Shown in pieces: positions 16,658 through 25,128 of a stretch of DNA of 35,667 bases. Positions within the stretch are counted from its first letter, which is position 1; every line of letters begins with the position of its first letter. The translations under genes and the position numbers were made by a program. This stretch comes from Myxococcales bacterium (GTDB lineage: Bacteria; Myxococcota_A; Bradymonadia; UBA7976; UBA1532): contig SHZC01000029.1 in the NCBI GenBank assembly GCA_009692505.1, positions 1-35,667 on the forward strand, in the 5' to 3' direction. A model generated the notes under the pieces. The model worked only from the letters and a program-made list of their open reading frames with translations. It was not told where the DNA came from and ran no database searches.

Positions 16658-18278
16658 TTTGGGCGCGGAGCTCGTCCAGGAATCGCTTGATGTCACCCGG
16701 CGTGATGGGGCGGGTCGACACCTCGCCCAAGAGCTCCGCTTTCACCTTGTCGAAGCTCGTCTCGACCACGGCATCGAGGCGCACAACATGAAAGCCCCGG
16801 TCGCTCCGGACGAGCTCGAGCTCCATGGGCTTCATGCGCGCGATCGCGGCGTCGAAAACGGGGCCGAGCTGACCGGATCGATAGCCCGTCAGCTCACCGC
16901 CTTTGCGCTTCGTGAGGTCGTCCTCGGAGCGTTCTCGAGCGAGGACCTCGAAGTCGGCCCCGTTTTGTAGCTCAGTGAGCAGCGCCTTTGCCGCGTTCTC
17001 CGCGAGAGACTCGATGCGGCCTTCAAGGCGACGGGCCTTCACGCGGGCGTACTCTGTCGAGATGAAGAGGTGCCAGACGCGCTTCGTATCCCGGGCCGGA
17101 TCGAGCTCCCGCGCGTGCAGAAGGACGAGCTCATAGCCGGTCGGCGTGGCGATGGGCTCGGAGACCGTCTCAAGCGGCAGGGTCTCGAGCACAAGATCGA
17201 CCTCGCCTCCGAGTCGACCCGTCTCGAAAGCGCCGAGATCCCCATTTCGCGGCCGCGTCGCGAGATCGTCGGTCAGCTCCGCGGCCACCTCGCCGAATGG
17301 CCGGCCCGCGATGATGAGCGCGCGTGCGTCTCGGGCTCTTTTCAGCGCGGAGGCTTTGCCTTCTGATCCGGCTGTGCCTTCTGATCCGGCCTTGCCTTCT
17401 GTGCCGGCATTGCCGCCTTGGGCCGAGATGAACAGCCGTGCGCCTTGGTAATGCGCGAAGCGACGTACGCCCGGAACGTAGAGGACGTGAGCGCCCTTCG
17501 GCGAGGAGACGACGCTTGCGGGCGCGCCGGGTCGCTGGGCTTGAACCGCGGCCTCGAAGGCCTCGCCGAATCGTGAGGCACCGCTGGGCTCGAGCTCAAG
17601 GCCTCGGCTCTGCTCATCCGAGGAGGTCCGTGCGAGCGACTCGAAGCTCTCCCCGGCCGCGAGCCGCTTCTGAAGACCCTTCGCCGTCTCGCGGGCCGCC
17701 GCTTCAATCTGGGCGCGCTCCCCGTCGAAGGTCTTGCGATCATAGAAGCCCGATGCCGCGATCTGGGTGCCGATAAGGATGTGGCGGAGCAAGAGCCGAC
17801 GGCCGTCCTTGCCGTACCGGTTCTCGAAGGCCTCGCGTGCGGCCGGGAGAGAGCCACGCTGGCGCAGGAGCGCTTCAATGAGTAGGTCCGCGTTCTTGTC
17901 CGCGAATCGACTCCGTCGCCAGGCCTCGATGGTCATTCCATACTTCGTGAGCTGGGCCTCGAAGCCGGCCCTGTCCCCCTTGAACCGCTGCGCGATGGTC
18001 TCCTTGACCTCCGCCTCGAGCGCTCGCGAGACCGTCTTCTCGTCCACGGAGACCCCCACGCGCCGGGCCTCGAGCTCGACCAAGTGCGTGTCGACGTAGC
18101 GACCGAAGAACGCCGGTCCCTGCTGATCCACGAGGGCTTTGGCGAAGGCCTCGCAGGTCACCTCGCTTTCGCCGATGCGCCCGACCACGGCCTTGCCGTC
18201 CCTGCAGACAGGAGTCGAAGGCGTGCAGCCAACGGCCGCGACGAGGCCGAGAACGAAGAGGAGCGTGGGGCAATTCAT
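16635..18278 (-). CDS. Peptidyl-prolyl isomerase-type lipoprotein with three parvulin-like domains
   Basis: From ATG 18278 this is a 547-residue lipoprotein: [18 protein letters not shown], lipobox AVGC with Cys18. A SurA/PrsA-like helical region (about 30-165) precedes three parvulin-like modules. Module 1 begins RHILIGT and ends GAHVLYV. Module 2 begins ARLFISAQ and ends GYELVLL. Module 3 begins WHLFIST and ends GFHVVRL. The conserved parvulin His residues are present at both ends of modules 1 and 3 but missing from module 2, suggesting that the middle one is structural. The family folds or escorts proteins in the periplasm, often outer-membrane proteins. The frame extends to 18320, but the start at 18278 gives a proper signal peptide. 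The gene diverges from the tRNA-Ala promoter. Confidence 0.88.
   Translation of the reverse strand: MNCPTLLFVLGLVAAVGCTPSTPVCRDGKAVVGRIGESEVTCEAFAKALVDQQGPAFFGRYVDTHLVELEARRVGVSVDEKTVSRALEAEVKETIAQRFKGDRAGFEAQLTKYGMTIEAWRRSRFADKNADLLIEALLRQRGSLPAAREAFENRYGKDGRRLLLRHILIGTQIAASGFYDRKTFDGERAQIEAAARETAKGLQKRLAAGESFESLARTSSDEQSRGLELEPSGASRFGEAFEAAVQAQRPGAPASVVSSPKGAHVLYVPGVRRFAHYQGARLFISAQGGNAGTEGKAGSEGTAGSEGKASALKRARDARALIIAGRPFGEVAAELTDDLATRPRNGDLGAFETGRLGGEVDLVLETLPLETVSEPIATPTGYELVLLHARELDPARDTKRVWHLFISTEYARVKARRLEGRIESLAENAAKALLTELQNGADFEVLARERSEDDLTKRKGGELTGYRSGQLGPVFDAAIARMKPMELELVRSDRGFHVVRLDAVVETSFDKVKAELLGEVSTRPITPGDIKRFLDELRAQTVVEADL
17356..17409 (-). repeat. 18-base in-frame repeat (three copies) in the parvulin gene
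   Basis: Units at 17356-17373, 17374-17391 and 17392-17409 encode a Gly/Ser/Glu-rich hexad (type AGSEGK/T) within module 2 of the parvulin-type lipoprotein, after ISAQGGN. The copies differ at a few bases. The insert enlarges a loop of the module that has also lost its His residues. Confidence 0.85.
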
Positions 18279-18319
18279 GGCCGCTGCGTGTAGCCCTTGC
18301 GACAAAAAAGAGAAAGCCA

Positions 18320-18346
18320 TTGACGTCGGCGGGGCTCGACTATAGG
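18320..18346 (+). promoter_or_regulatory. Promoter of tRNA-Ala
   Basis: TTGACG at 18320-18325 and TATAGG at 18341-18346 are separated by 15 bases and followed by a GC-rich discriminator (GTGCGCCC), as is usual for stringently controlled stable-RNA promoters. The tRNA begins 21 bases downstream of the -10 box. Confidence 0.55.
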
Positions 18347-18367
18347 GTGCGCCCGATTTCGTGGTGG

Positions 18368-18443
18368 GGGGCTGTAGCTCAGCTGGGAGAGCGCTTCCAT
18401 GGCATGGAAGAGGTCTGGGGTTCGATCCCCCACAGCTCCACCA
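18368..18443 (+). tRNA. tRNA-Ala (anticodon GGC)
   Basis: The 76-base gene folds as a complete cloverleaf. The acceptor is GGGGCTG/CAGCTCC with one G-T pair, and the D arm is GCTC/GAGC. The anticodon stem CTTCC/GGAAG has loop ATGGCAT, so the anticodon is GGC, reading GCC (Ala). The T arm is TGGGG/CCCCA with loop TTCGATC. The 3' CCA is encoded. A terminator follows three bases later. No intron or inserted element is seen at the 3' end. Confidence 0.98.
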
Positions 18444-18446
18444 AAG

Positions 18447-18473
18447 CCGGCCTTAACGGGCCGGTTTTTTTTT
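18447..18473 (+). terminator. Rho-independent terminator after tRNA-Ala
   Basis: CCGGCC (18447-18452) pairs with GGCCGG (18459-18464) around a six-base loop and is followed directly by nine T residues (18465-18473). This is the clearest intrinsic terminator in the window. The downstream hydrolase gene has its ribosome-binding site only four bases after the T-tract. Confidence 0.92.
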
Positions 18474-18492
18474 GTCCGGAGGCGCGGCGCGC

Positions 18493-19050
18493 ATGAGGGT
18501 CATCCTGGTGCATGGCTACCTCGCGCCGGCCTCCCTGCTCTCCCCGCTCGCCTGGCGCCTCGCGCGCAGCGGCTTTGAGCCCGAGATCTTCGACTATCCG
18601 TCTCGGCGCCCGCCCTTCGAGCGACACGCCGACGCGCTGTTCGACTTCGTTGAGCAGGGTGCGCGCCCCGTCGGCCTCGTCGGGCACTCCATGGGCGGCC
18701 TCCTCCTGCACGCGATCTCGTCTCGGTCCGAGTCCGCCCACGCCGCCGCGCAGGTCTTCGTGGCGACGCCCCACGCCGGCTCACGCTGGGTGCGCACGTT
18801 CGCGATCGTGCCCTTACTCTCGGAGTTGGTCACCGCCATTCGGCCGTCCGCCCGAGGCGTGGGGAGGCCGTCGGCCGGAGGCAAGCGTGGCTCCCTGGCC
18901 GCGCGCTTCGATTATATGGTCGCGCGAGATGAAGGCCGCCTGCCCGGCGCGGACGATCACCTGGAGTTGCCCTATGGGCATAACGATATCCTGCTCCGCG
19001 CACGCTCGGCGGCGCTGATCGCGCGGTTCCTGAACGCCGGACATTTTTAG
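18493..19050 (+). CDS. Alpha/beta-fold hydrolase (lipase/esterase-like)
   Basis: This 185-residue hydrolase starts at ATG 18493, with GGAGG ten bases upstream. The open frame also has a TTG at 18472, but that lies in the terminator. An oxyanion-hole HG is at residues 7-8 (LVHGYL), the nucleophile elbow GHSMGG has Ser66, and a likely catalytic His is in PYGHND near residue 164. It is shorter than typical lipases, with a small cap. There is no signal peptide, so it is expected in the cytoplasm. The family cleaves esters or lipids; the substrate is unknown. It sits directly behind the tRNA-Ala terminator, so its transcription may depend on read-through from the tRNA promoter unless a promoter is hidden within it. 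Confidence 0.85.
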   Translation: MRVILVHGYLAPASLLSPLAWRLARSGFEPEIFDYPSRRPPFERHADALFDFVEQGARPVGLVGHSMGGLLLHAISSRSESAHAAAQVFVATPHAGSRWVRTFAIVPLLSELVTAIRPSARGVGRPSAGGKRGSLAARFDYMVARDEGRLPGADDHLELPYGHNDILLRARSAALIARFLNAGHF

Positions 19051-19052
19051 TC

Positions 19053-19067
19053 AAGTAAGTTTACTTA
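19053..19067. promoter_or_regulatory. AT-rich palindrome upstream of the amidohydrolase lipoprotein
   Basis: AAGTAA at 19053-19058 and TTACTT at 19061-19066 form a perfect inverted repeat with two bases between them, and TAAGT/ACTTA gives an overlapping register. It stands out as AT-rich in GC-rich surroundings and lies just before the start of the next gene, so it could be an operator. No regulator gene is adjacent. Confidence 0.3.
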
Positions 19068-19081
19068 TCGTGGAGAGTCTC

Positions 19082-22000
19082 GTGATTTCAAATCAAGGAT
19101 GGTCTTCCGCTCTGGGCGTCGCGCTGCTGCTCCTGACGGCCTGCGAGCCCAGAGGCGGCGGTTCAGCTGCGGTGCAGCCCGATCAGGGCCAAGGCGGCGC
19201 CGGAGGGTTGGTCAACCCAGGTGGCAGCGGGGGCAGCGGTGGAGAAAACACCAGCTGCCTCCCGACCCCACCCGTCCCGACCTGCGCCGGCGTGGTCTTT
19301 CGCCCCTGCGAGCCCGCCGTCGGGACCAACGGGGCCACGCGCCTCCGGGGCACGATCGTCAGCCCCGACGAGGTCATCTGCGACGGCGAGGTCCTCATCG
19401 ATCGCGGCACGGGCCGGATCCTCTGCGTCGGTGAGTCCTGCGCGGATGAGCCGCTGGCGGCGCAGGCCTCGGTCCTCTGCGGCGACCTCATCACGCCCGG
19501 CCTGATCGATCCCCATAATCACATGAGCTACAATACGCTCCCCCGCTGGCACCACGAAGGCCCGACCTTCGCCAATCGCGGGCAGTGGAACGGGCCGGTC
19601 GGCGACGAGCTCTACGACGCCCTCTTCGAGCCCGACGACCCGGTCGCCGCCCGTTACTCGGAGCTCCGGCTGCTCATGGCGGGCACCACATCGGTCCACA
19701 AGAGCCAGGCTCCGGCGGCGTGCCTCGACGGCGTGCGGAACCTCGATCGCGGCGAGGACGGGAACGACCTCGGGTACGCCAACGACGACTTCACCGAGTG
19801 CGTCTTCCCGCTCCGCGACAACTGCACCGCCGCGCCCGACTACGCCGCCGGCCGCGGTGTGCCGGCCCGCCGCTACGTCGCTCACGTCAGCGAGGGCTTC
19901 GACGCTGTCTCGCACCAGGAGTTCGAAGACTTCGTCGAGGCCGGTCAGCTCGGGGAGAAGACGAGCATCGTGCACTGCGTCTCCTGCGATGGGCCACAGC
20001 TCACCCGGATGCTCGGCGCGGGCACACACCTCGTCTGGTCGCCCCAGTCGAACATCGAGCTCTACGGCGTAACGACCAACGTGCCGACCGCAAAGGCGAT
20101 GGGCCTGACGGTGGCCATCGGGACCGACTGGACGCCCTCCGGGACCATGAACCAGCTGGCGGAGATGAAGTGCGCCGCCCACGTCGGCGCGAAGTATTAC
20201 GGGGGCCGCATCGACGCCCGCGACGTGGTTCGCATGGTGACGAGCGACGCGGCGAAGGCCATGGGCGTCGACGATCTCGTCGGCCGCCTCGAGGTCGGCA
20301 AGGTCGCCGACGTGGTCGCCTTCAAGGGCGACAGGCAGCAGCCCTACGACGCCATCGTGGCCGCCACGAACGCGGACATTCAGGCGGTCTTCATCGGTGG
20401 TGAGGGCCACTTCGGCGACACCGACCGTCTTGACGCCAGCAACCAACTCGACGAGCACTGCGAGGTCATCGACGTCTGCGGCGTGCCCAAGAAGATCTGC
20501 GTGAAGTCGCAGCCCGGCGACGCGAACCCGGGGGTCGCGAACGACTGGCCGAAGTTCTCGTTCGCCGACCACCTCAAGTACCTCGAGGACACGCTCGCCC
20601 AGAAGCCCGGAGCCAGCGGCGAGTTCGCGTATGCGTACAACCTCTACCCGCTGTTCGAGTGTGCTCCTGTCTTTGCCTGCGACCTCGGTAACGCCAGCGT
20701 GTCCGGGGCCATCACCGAGACGGATCACGATGGGGACGACCATCAAGACAATGCAGATAATTGTCCGGATGTGTTTAACCCAGATCAGGGGGATCTCGAC
20801 GAGGACGGACGAGGGGACGGCTGCGATGTCTGCCCCTGGTCCGCCGTCGACTGCCCCTGCCGCGTGCCGATCGCCGGAGACCGAGACGGAGACGGCGTGG
20901 CCGACGCGATGGATCTCTGCCCGGAGATCGGCGACCCCCAACAGGCGGACCGCGACCAGGATGGCATCGGCGACGTCTGCGACTTCTGCCCCGACGCGCC
21001 GAGCGAGGCCGGCTGCCCGACGACCATCTACGCCGTCAAGCGCGGCGAGGTCCCCGCAGCCACGGCGGTCCAGATCGGCGGCGTGGTGACCGCCGTCGTG
21101 CCCGTCACCGGCAACTTCTTCCTGCAGGTGCCCAGCTCTGCCGCCGAGTACACCGGCCCGGAGCAGTCGGGGCTCTTCGTCTTCCTGGGCAGCGGACAGG
21201 TCGCGACGCCCCCCACCGTTGGGGACCAGGTCATCGTGTCCGGGCGGGTCAACGACTTCTTCGGTCAGAAACAGGTCTCTCAGGTGAGCGCGCTGCAGGT
21301 GCTCGCGAGCGGTGCTGAGCGACCGGCGCCCGTGGTCGCGACCCCCGAGGAGGTCTCGACGGGGGGAGCACGCGCGGCTGCTTTGGAGGGCGTGCGGATC
21401 TGCGTCGAGGACGTCGAGGTGACCGCCGTCGAGCCGCCTCCGGGCCCCGGGGAGATGGCCCCGACGTTGGAGTTCGTGGTCGGAGCCGCGCTGCGAGTCA
21501 ACGACCTCTTCTTCGCGGTCGTGCCCCCACCCGCCCTCGGGGAGCACTTCAATACGCTCTGCGGCGTGCTCCGCTTCGCCAACGGGAACAGCAAGCTCGA
21601 GCCCACGGGCCGCGCCGATCTCAGCCAGGGTCCGCCGCAGCTCTTGGGCTTCGAGCCGATGGAAACCCTCGTTCGCGTGGGGCCGGAGACCGTGCCCGTC
21701 AGCCTCGACGGGCGGCCCCTGCGAGTCCTCCTCTCGGGCCCCGCTGGTCCCGGCGGAGAGACGATCGACGTGAGCAGCGGCGCGCCCTTGGTCTTGACCA
21801 TCGTGGGGCCCGTCGTCGTGCCCGCCGGAGAGTCGTCGGTGGAGGTCAGGGTCCACGCACTCAGCGCGCCAGCGGTGCCGAACGACCGCATCGAGCTCAC
21901 GGCGAGCCTGGCCGACCGCGGCGTCGCGACGACGAGCGTGCGGGTCGTCTCGGCCGACGCGGTGGCGACGACTCTGACCCTGACGCCGGAGAGCGTAGAC

Positions 22001-22783
22001 GTGGCGATAGGCGCGATGACCTCGCTGCGCGCGCGCCTCGACTTGCCCGCCCCGGCCGCGGGCCTCACCCTCAATGTCGCCGCGTCGAACGCGTTTGTGA
22101 CCGTGCCGATGCAGGTTCAACTTCAACCCGGCGCGGTCTTCGTCGAGGTGCCCGTCACGGCGGGCCCGCTCGAGGGCGAGGCGACCGTAACCGTCTCGAG
22201 CGCGGGCCTCGAGGCCGTCAGCCGAGTCCGGGTCGTCGCGGCGGCCGCGGGCACGGGCCTGATCATCAATGAGGCCAACATCGACATGGCCGGCACCGAG
22301 GAGCAGGAGTTCATCGAACTCTACAACGCCTCGAATCAGGAGATCGCGCTTTCGACCTGGAGGCTCGAGCTCGTCAACGGGCGCGGCAACATGGTCTACG
22401 CGACGTTCCCGCTCGCCGAGGCCGGCGTAAGCCTGCCGGCTGGGGGCTACCTCGTCGTCGCCGACGTCGGCGTGGCGGTCGCCGAAGGCGCGCTCGTCCT
22501 GCGCCTGCCCTCAAACGCGAACGGGAACCACAACATCGAGAACGGGGATCCCGACGGGCTTCGCCTCATCGACGGCGCGAACCCGGACGCCGCCGCCGAC
22601 GGCCTGAGCTACGGCGGCCCGATGCCCGGGACGAGTGAAGGAGAGAGCAGCGGACCCGATGATCCCGGCGCGGGTGAAGAGACGGTCGGTCGCTGCCCGA
22701 GCGGCATGGACACCAACGACAACGCCGCCGACTTCAGCCTCAACCCGGGCGCCACGCCAGGCGCGGTCAACACCTGCCTCTGA
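19082..22783 (+). CDS. Surface lipoprotein: amidohydrolase, TSP3 repeats and lamin-tail domain
   Basis: I use GTG 19082 because GGAGAG lies four bases upstream; GTG 19070 is possible. The product has about 1233 residues. Lipobox LTAC gives lipidated Cys21, followed by a Gly-rich linker. The amidohydrolase domain (about 75-450) has metal ligands in order: DPHNH (His145, His147), AHVSEG (His268), VHC (His298) and GTDW (Asp349), typical of mononuclear TIM-barrel deaminases and chlorohydrolases. Two TSP3 calcium-binding stretches follow (about 545-645), then an OB-like region (about 650-750), beta-rich segments, and a C-terminal lamin-tail domain (NEANIDMAGTEEQEFIELYN) from about 1070. The enzyme appears displayed outside the cytoplasm; the substrate is unknown. 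It ends six bases from a convergent surface-protein gene. Confidence 0.88.
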   Translation: MISNQGWSSALGVALLLLTACEPRGGGSAAVQPDQGQGGAGGLVNPGGSGGSGGENTSCLPTPPVPTCAGVVFRPCEPAVGTNGATRLRGTIVSPDEVICDGEVLIDRGTGRILCVGESCADEPLAAQASVLCGDLITPGLIDPHNHMSYNTLPRWHHEGPTFANRGQWNGPVGDELYDALFEPDDPVAARYSELRLLMAGTTSVHKSQAPAACLDGVRNLDRGEDGNDLGYANDDFTECVFPLRDNCTAAPDYAAGRGVPARRYVAHVSEGFDAVSHQEFEDFVEAGQLGEKTSIVHCVSCDGPQLTRMLGAGTHLVWSPQSNIELYGVTTNVPTAKAMGLTVAIGTDWTPSGTMNQLAEMKCAAHVGAKYYGGRIDARDVVRMVTSDAAKAMGVDDLVGRLEVGKVADVVAFKGDRQQPYDAIVAATNADIQAVFIGGEGHFGDTDRLDASNQLDEHCEVIDVCGVPKKICVKSQPGDANPGVANDWPKFSFADHLKYLEDTLAQKPGASGEFAYAYNLYPLFECAPVFACDLGNASVSGAITETDHDGDDHQDNADNCPDVFNPDQGDLDEDGRGDGCDVCPWSAVDCPCRVPIAGDRDGDGVADAMDLCPEIGDPQQADRDQDGIGDVCDFCPDAPSEAGCPTTIYAVKRGEVPAATAVQIGGVVTAVVPVTGNFFLQVPSSAAEYTGPEQSGLFVFLGSGQVATPPTVGDQVIVSGRVNDFFGQKQVSQVSALQVLASGAERPAPVVATPEEVSTGGARAAALEGVRICVEDVEVTAVEPPPGPGEMAPTLEFVVGAALRVNDLFFAVVPPPALGEHFNTLCGVLRFANGNSKLEPTGRADLSQGPPQLLGFEPMETLVRVGPETVPVSLDGRPLRVLLSGPAGPGGETIDVSSGAPLVLTIVGPVVVPAGESSVEVRVHALSAPAVPNDRIELTASLADRGVATTSVRVVSADAVATTLTLTPESVDVAIGAMTSLRARLDLPAPAAGLTLNVAASNAFVTVPMQVQLQPGAVFVEVPVTAGPLEGEATVTVSSAGLEAVSRVRVVAAAAGTGLIINEANIDMAGTEEQEFIELYNASNQEIALSTWRLELVNGRGNMVYATFPLAEAGVSLPAGGYLVVADVGVAVAEGALVLRLPSNANGNHNIENGDPDGLRLIDGANPDAAADGLSYGGPMPGTSEGESSGPDDPGAGEETVGRCPSGMDTNDNAADFSLNPGATPGAVNTCL

Positions 22784-22823
22784 GCGGCTTCAGGCGCGCG
22801 TTCGCCGACGCCTCAAGACGCTC
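22782..22823. terminator. Long imperfect hairpin spanning both convergent stop codons
   Basis: A 15-base arm at 22782-22796 pairs with 22809-22823 at 13 of 15 positions around a 12-base loop. It includes the stop region of the amidohydrolase lipoprotein and the last codons, including the Arg-rich tail, of the MYXO-CTERM-type gene. No T-tract is present on either side, so it is either a bidirectional terminator of unusual type or an mRNA 3'-end stabiliser. Confidence 0.45.
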
Positions 22824-25114
22824 ACGAGGGCCAGACAGGCCGTGAAACAGACGAGCGGCCCGCTGATGGCTCCGGCCGGAGACAGACGGCACCCTCCGCC
22901 GCCCCCGCCGCCCGGGCCGGGGTCGGCTTGCATCGCATCGGCCATGGGTGCGGGCGTGGGCCCTCCGTCGGAGCCCTGGCCCAGGGCGCCCGACCCGGCG
23001 TCGGACCCGGCATCGATCTCGGTGCTCTCCATCGCCGGGGGATTGATGACCCAGTCAGCCGCGCACTGCGCCGTGGCCCTCCGGACGACGCAGACCTCGT
23101 TTCGGGGGCAGACAACGCCCAGGCAGGGATCAGGCAGACAGACCCCGAGCTCACAGACCTCTGCCGAACCGCACATGACGCTCTTGCAGGGGTCCTCGAC
23201 GCAGAGCCCATCCCGGCAGATCGTGCCGCCCTCGGTGCAGCCGACCGGGTCGCAGCCGAGGTTCTCGCAGACCCCATCAAAGCACGCCGCGGCCGCCGGG
23301 CAGGTGATCGTCGCGCAGGAGAAGATGCACGCCCCCTCGCGGCAGAAGCTCGTCAACCCGCACTCCACCTCGAAGCACGGATCGGCGACACAGCCCGCGG
23401 GGGTGCATCGCTCAGCCCGGCCGCACCCCGAGTGCACGCAGTGGTCGGGCCCGCAGACCCCGAGGGCACAGACTTCACCCTCCGCGCAGGCGATGCCGGC
23501 GCAGGGATCGAGACAGCCCGCCTGCGTACAGAGCTGCCCCTGGGGACAAGCCTGAAGCGTGCACCAGGGCACGCAGGCACCGTCCGCGCAGAAGGCCTGC
23601 GTGGGGTCCGCACACTCGCCCAAGGCATCACAGCCCTCCAGGCATTGACCCGCGTAGCAGGCTTGGCCCTCGCTGCAGATCGGTGACGCGGCGTTGGACT
23701 CGTCGACGACCTCGTCGCAGTCGTCGTCCAGGCCGTTGCAGGTCTCTGCCGGTGGCGCGCCGCACGTGCCGCAGGCGTTGCGAACCCGCTCGTCGATGAG
23801 GCCATCGCAGTCGTCGTCTTCACGGTTGCAGATGTCCTCGTCAGGCGTGACGTCCGGCAGGCAGCGGGTGCGCCCGAAGACGCAGCCCCAGTGCCCCGCA
23901 GCGCAGCTCGCCGACAGCCCAGTCGCGCAGATCCCCGGCGCGACGATCTCCGCGCCGTCCGCCCGAAGATCGATGAGCCCGTCGCAGTCGTTATCCACGC
24001 CATCGCAGACCTCGACCTGCCCGTCGGGCCGGCAGACGAAGCGGTCGCAGGCGTCCCCTGACCCGTCCTCGTCGCGGTCCCCTTGGTCGGCGTTTTGGAC
24101 CTTTGGGCAGTTGTCGCAGATGTCCCCGACGCGGTCCTCGTCCTGGTCGACCTGGTCGGGGTTGGGGATCGTCGGACAGTTGTCGTCCGGCAGGCAGATC
24201 TCGTCGAGATCCTCGTCGGAGCAGGGCCGACCGTAGCCCCATTGTACGGTGTAGCAGAACGCCGGCGTCGTCTCGTTCGGCTCCAACGGACCAAGATCGT
24301 ATCGAATCGCCAGGGTCACATCGAAGCCGTCGTCGGTGATCAGATCCTGGTCCACGTCGGCGTTGGGCCCGCCGCGATTGAGGTTGTTCCCGAGCACCGT
24401 GCAGCCGGCGTCCGTGTCCATGATGCGACTGCGCTGCTCCGAGTAGCGTCCGACCTCCCAGCTCGTGAGGTATTGGTCGCCCTGAACGAGGGAGTGCAGG
24501 CCCAGAAACGTCGTCGGCTCGTCGGGGTTGTCCCCCTCGTCGAACTCCCAGACGGTCTTGGGCGCGCCGATGCTGGTCCCGCCGAAGTCGTTGCCCAGAC
24601 CGCCGTTGAAGAAGAGGTCACCGTCGATGTAGGGCGTGAGCGCCACGGTGTCCGCCGGCGCGTTGCCCACGTTCGTCACGGCCAGGCAGAGTTCGAGCTG
24701 CGTGCAGTTCAGGAAGTACGTCGCGCTCACCTCGAGGCCGTGAATCGTATACGTCGACTCGATGGTGTCGCCGTTGCGGAAGACCTGCGCCGGCACGTTC
24801 GCGTCGCTCTCCTCCAGCCAGCTGCCCGTCGTGATCCCGGCGCGCTCGACGCAGAGGAAGGCCATCGACTCGAAGATCGTCGAGACGTAGCCCTGGTCTG
24901 GATCGTCGAGCCCCGGGTCGTACTCGGCTTCTCCGCCGAGGCCGATCGACGTCCCGACGGCGCCGAAGTCGTCCACGTCAATGCGAACACGGCCGAGATC
25001 GGCCTCGCAGATGCCGTTGACCGGCGTCTCCAGCCGGATGCCCTGCGCGTTGACCGTCAGCGGGACGGCGAGGGCTATGAGGCACTGGAGGAGAACCAAC
25101 TTCGACGTGCCCAT
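22790..25114 (-). CDS. MYXO-CTERM-type sorted surface protein with TSP3, MopE and Cys-rich repeats
   Basis: This 774-residue protein has an N-terminal signal peptide (hydrophobic run ending VNA before Gln24). Residues 24-295 form a beta-rich domain that I do not recognise. TSP3 repeats occupy about 298-358 ([22 protein letters not shown]). MopE-like motifs ([41 protein letters not shown]) lie at about 368-475. A Cys-rich array of roughly 20-residue units (DPCxxVxCxxxxxCxxGxC) runs to about 710. The C-terminus is a sorting tail: seven Gly, Cys, a hydrophobic helix and RRRRTRA, matching the MYXO-CTERM pattern whose Cys is processed by a rhombosortase/myxosortase-type protease. GGGGG precedes the ATG by eight bases. 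The gene begins 14 bases after the E1 gene and is probably co-transcribed. Confidence 0.88.
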   Translation of the reverse strand: MGTSKLVLLQCLIALAVPLTVNAQGIRLETPVNGICEADLGRVRIDVDDFGAVGTSIGLGGEAEYDPGLDDPDQGYVSTIFESMAFLCVERAGITTGSWLEESDANVPAQVFRNGDTIESTYTIHGLEVSATYFLNCTQLELCLAVTNVGNAPADTVALTPYIDGDLFFNGGLGNDFGGTSIGAPKTVWEFDEGDNPDEPTTFLGLHSLVQGDQYLTSWEVGRYSEQRSRIMDTDAGCTVLGNNLNRGGPNADVDQDLITDDGFDVTLAIRYDLGPLEPNETTPAFCYTVQWGYGRPCSDEDLDEICLPDDNCPTIPNPDQVDQDEDRVGDICDNCPKVQNADQGDRDEDGSGDACDRFVCRPDGQVEVCDGVDNDCDGLIDLRADGAEIVAPGICATGLSASCAAGHWGCVFGRTRCLPDVTPDEDICNREDDDCDGLIDERVRNACGTCGAPPAETCNGLDDDCDEVVDESNAASPICSEGQACYAGQCLEGCDALGECADPTQAFCADGACVPWCTLQACPQGQLCTQAGCLDPCAGIACAEGEVCALGVCGPDHCVHSGCGRAERCTPAGCVADPCFEVECGLTSFCREGACIFSCATITCPAAAACFDGVCENLGCDPVGCTEGGTICRDGLCVEDPCKSVMCGSAEVCELGVCLPDPCLGVVCPRNEVCVVRRATAQCAADWVINPPAMESTEIDAGSDAGSGALGQGSDGGPTPAPMADAMQADPGPGGGGGGGCRLSPAGAISGPLVCFTACLALVSVLRRRRTRA

Positions 25115-25128
25115 CTCAAGCCCCCTGT

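Noticed and set aside
18368..18473. Possible integration site at the tRNA-Ala 3' end
   Set aside because: No integrase, direct repeat of the tRNA end or change of gene content follows, and the terminator is intact.
18472..18492. TTG start for the alpha/beta hydrolase
   Set aside because: The TTG lies at the end of the terminator T-tract, upstream of the GGAGG that serves the ATG at 18493.
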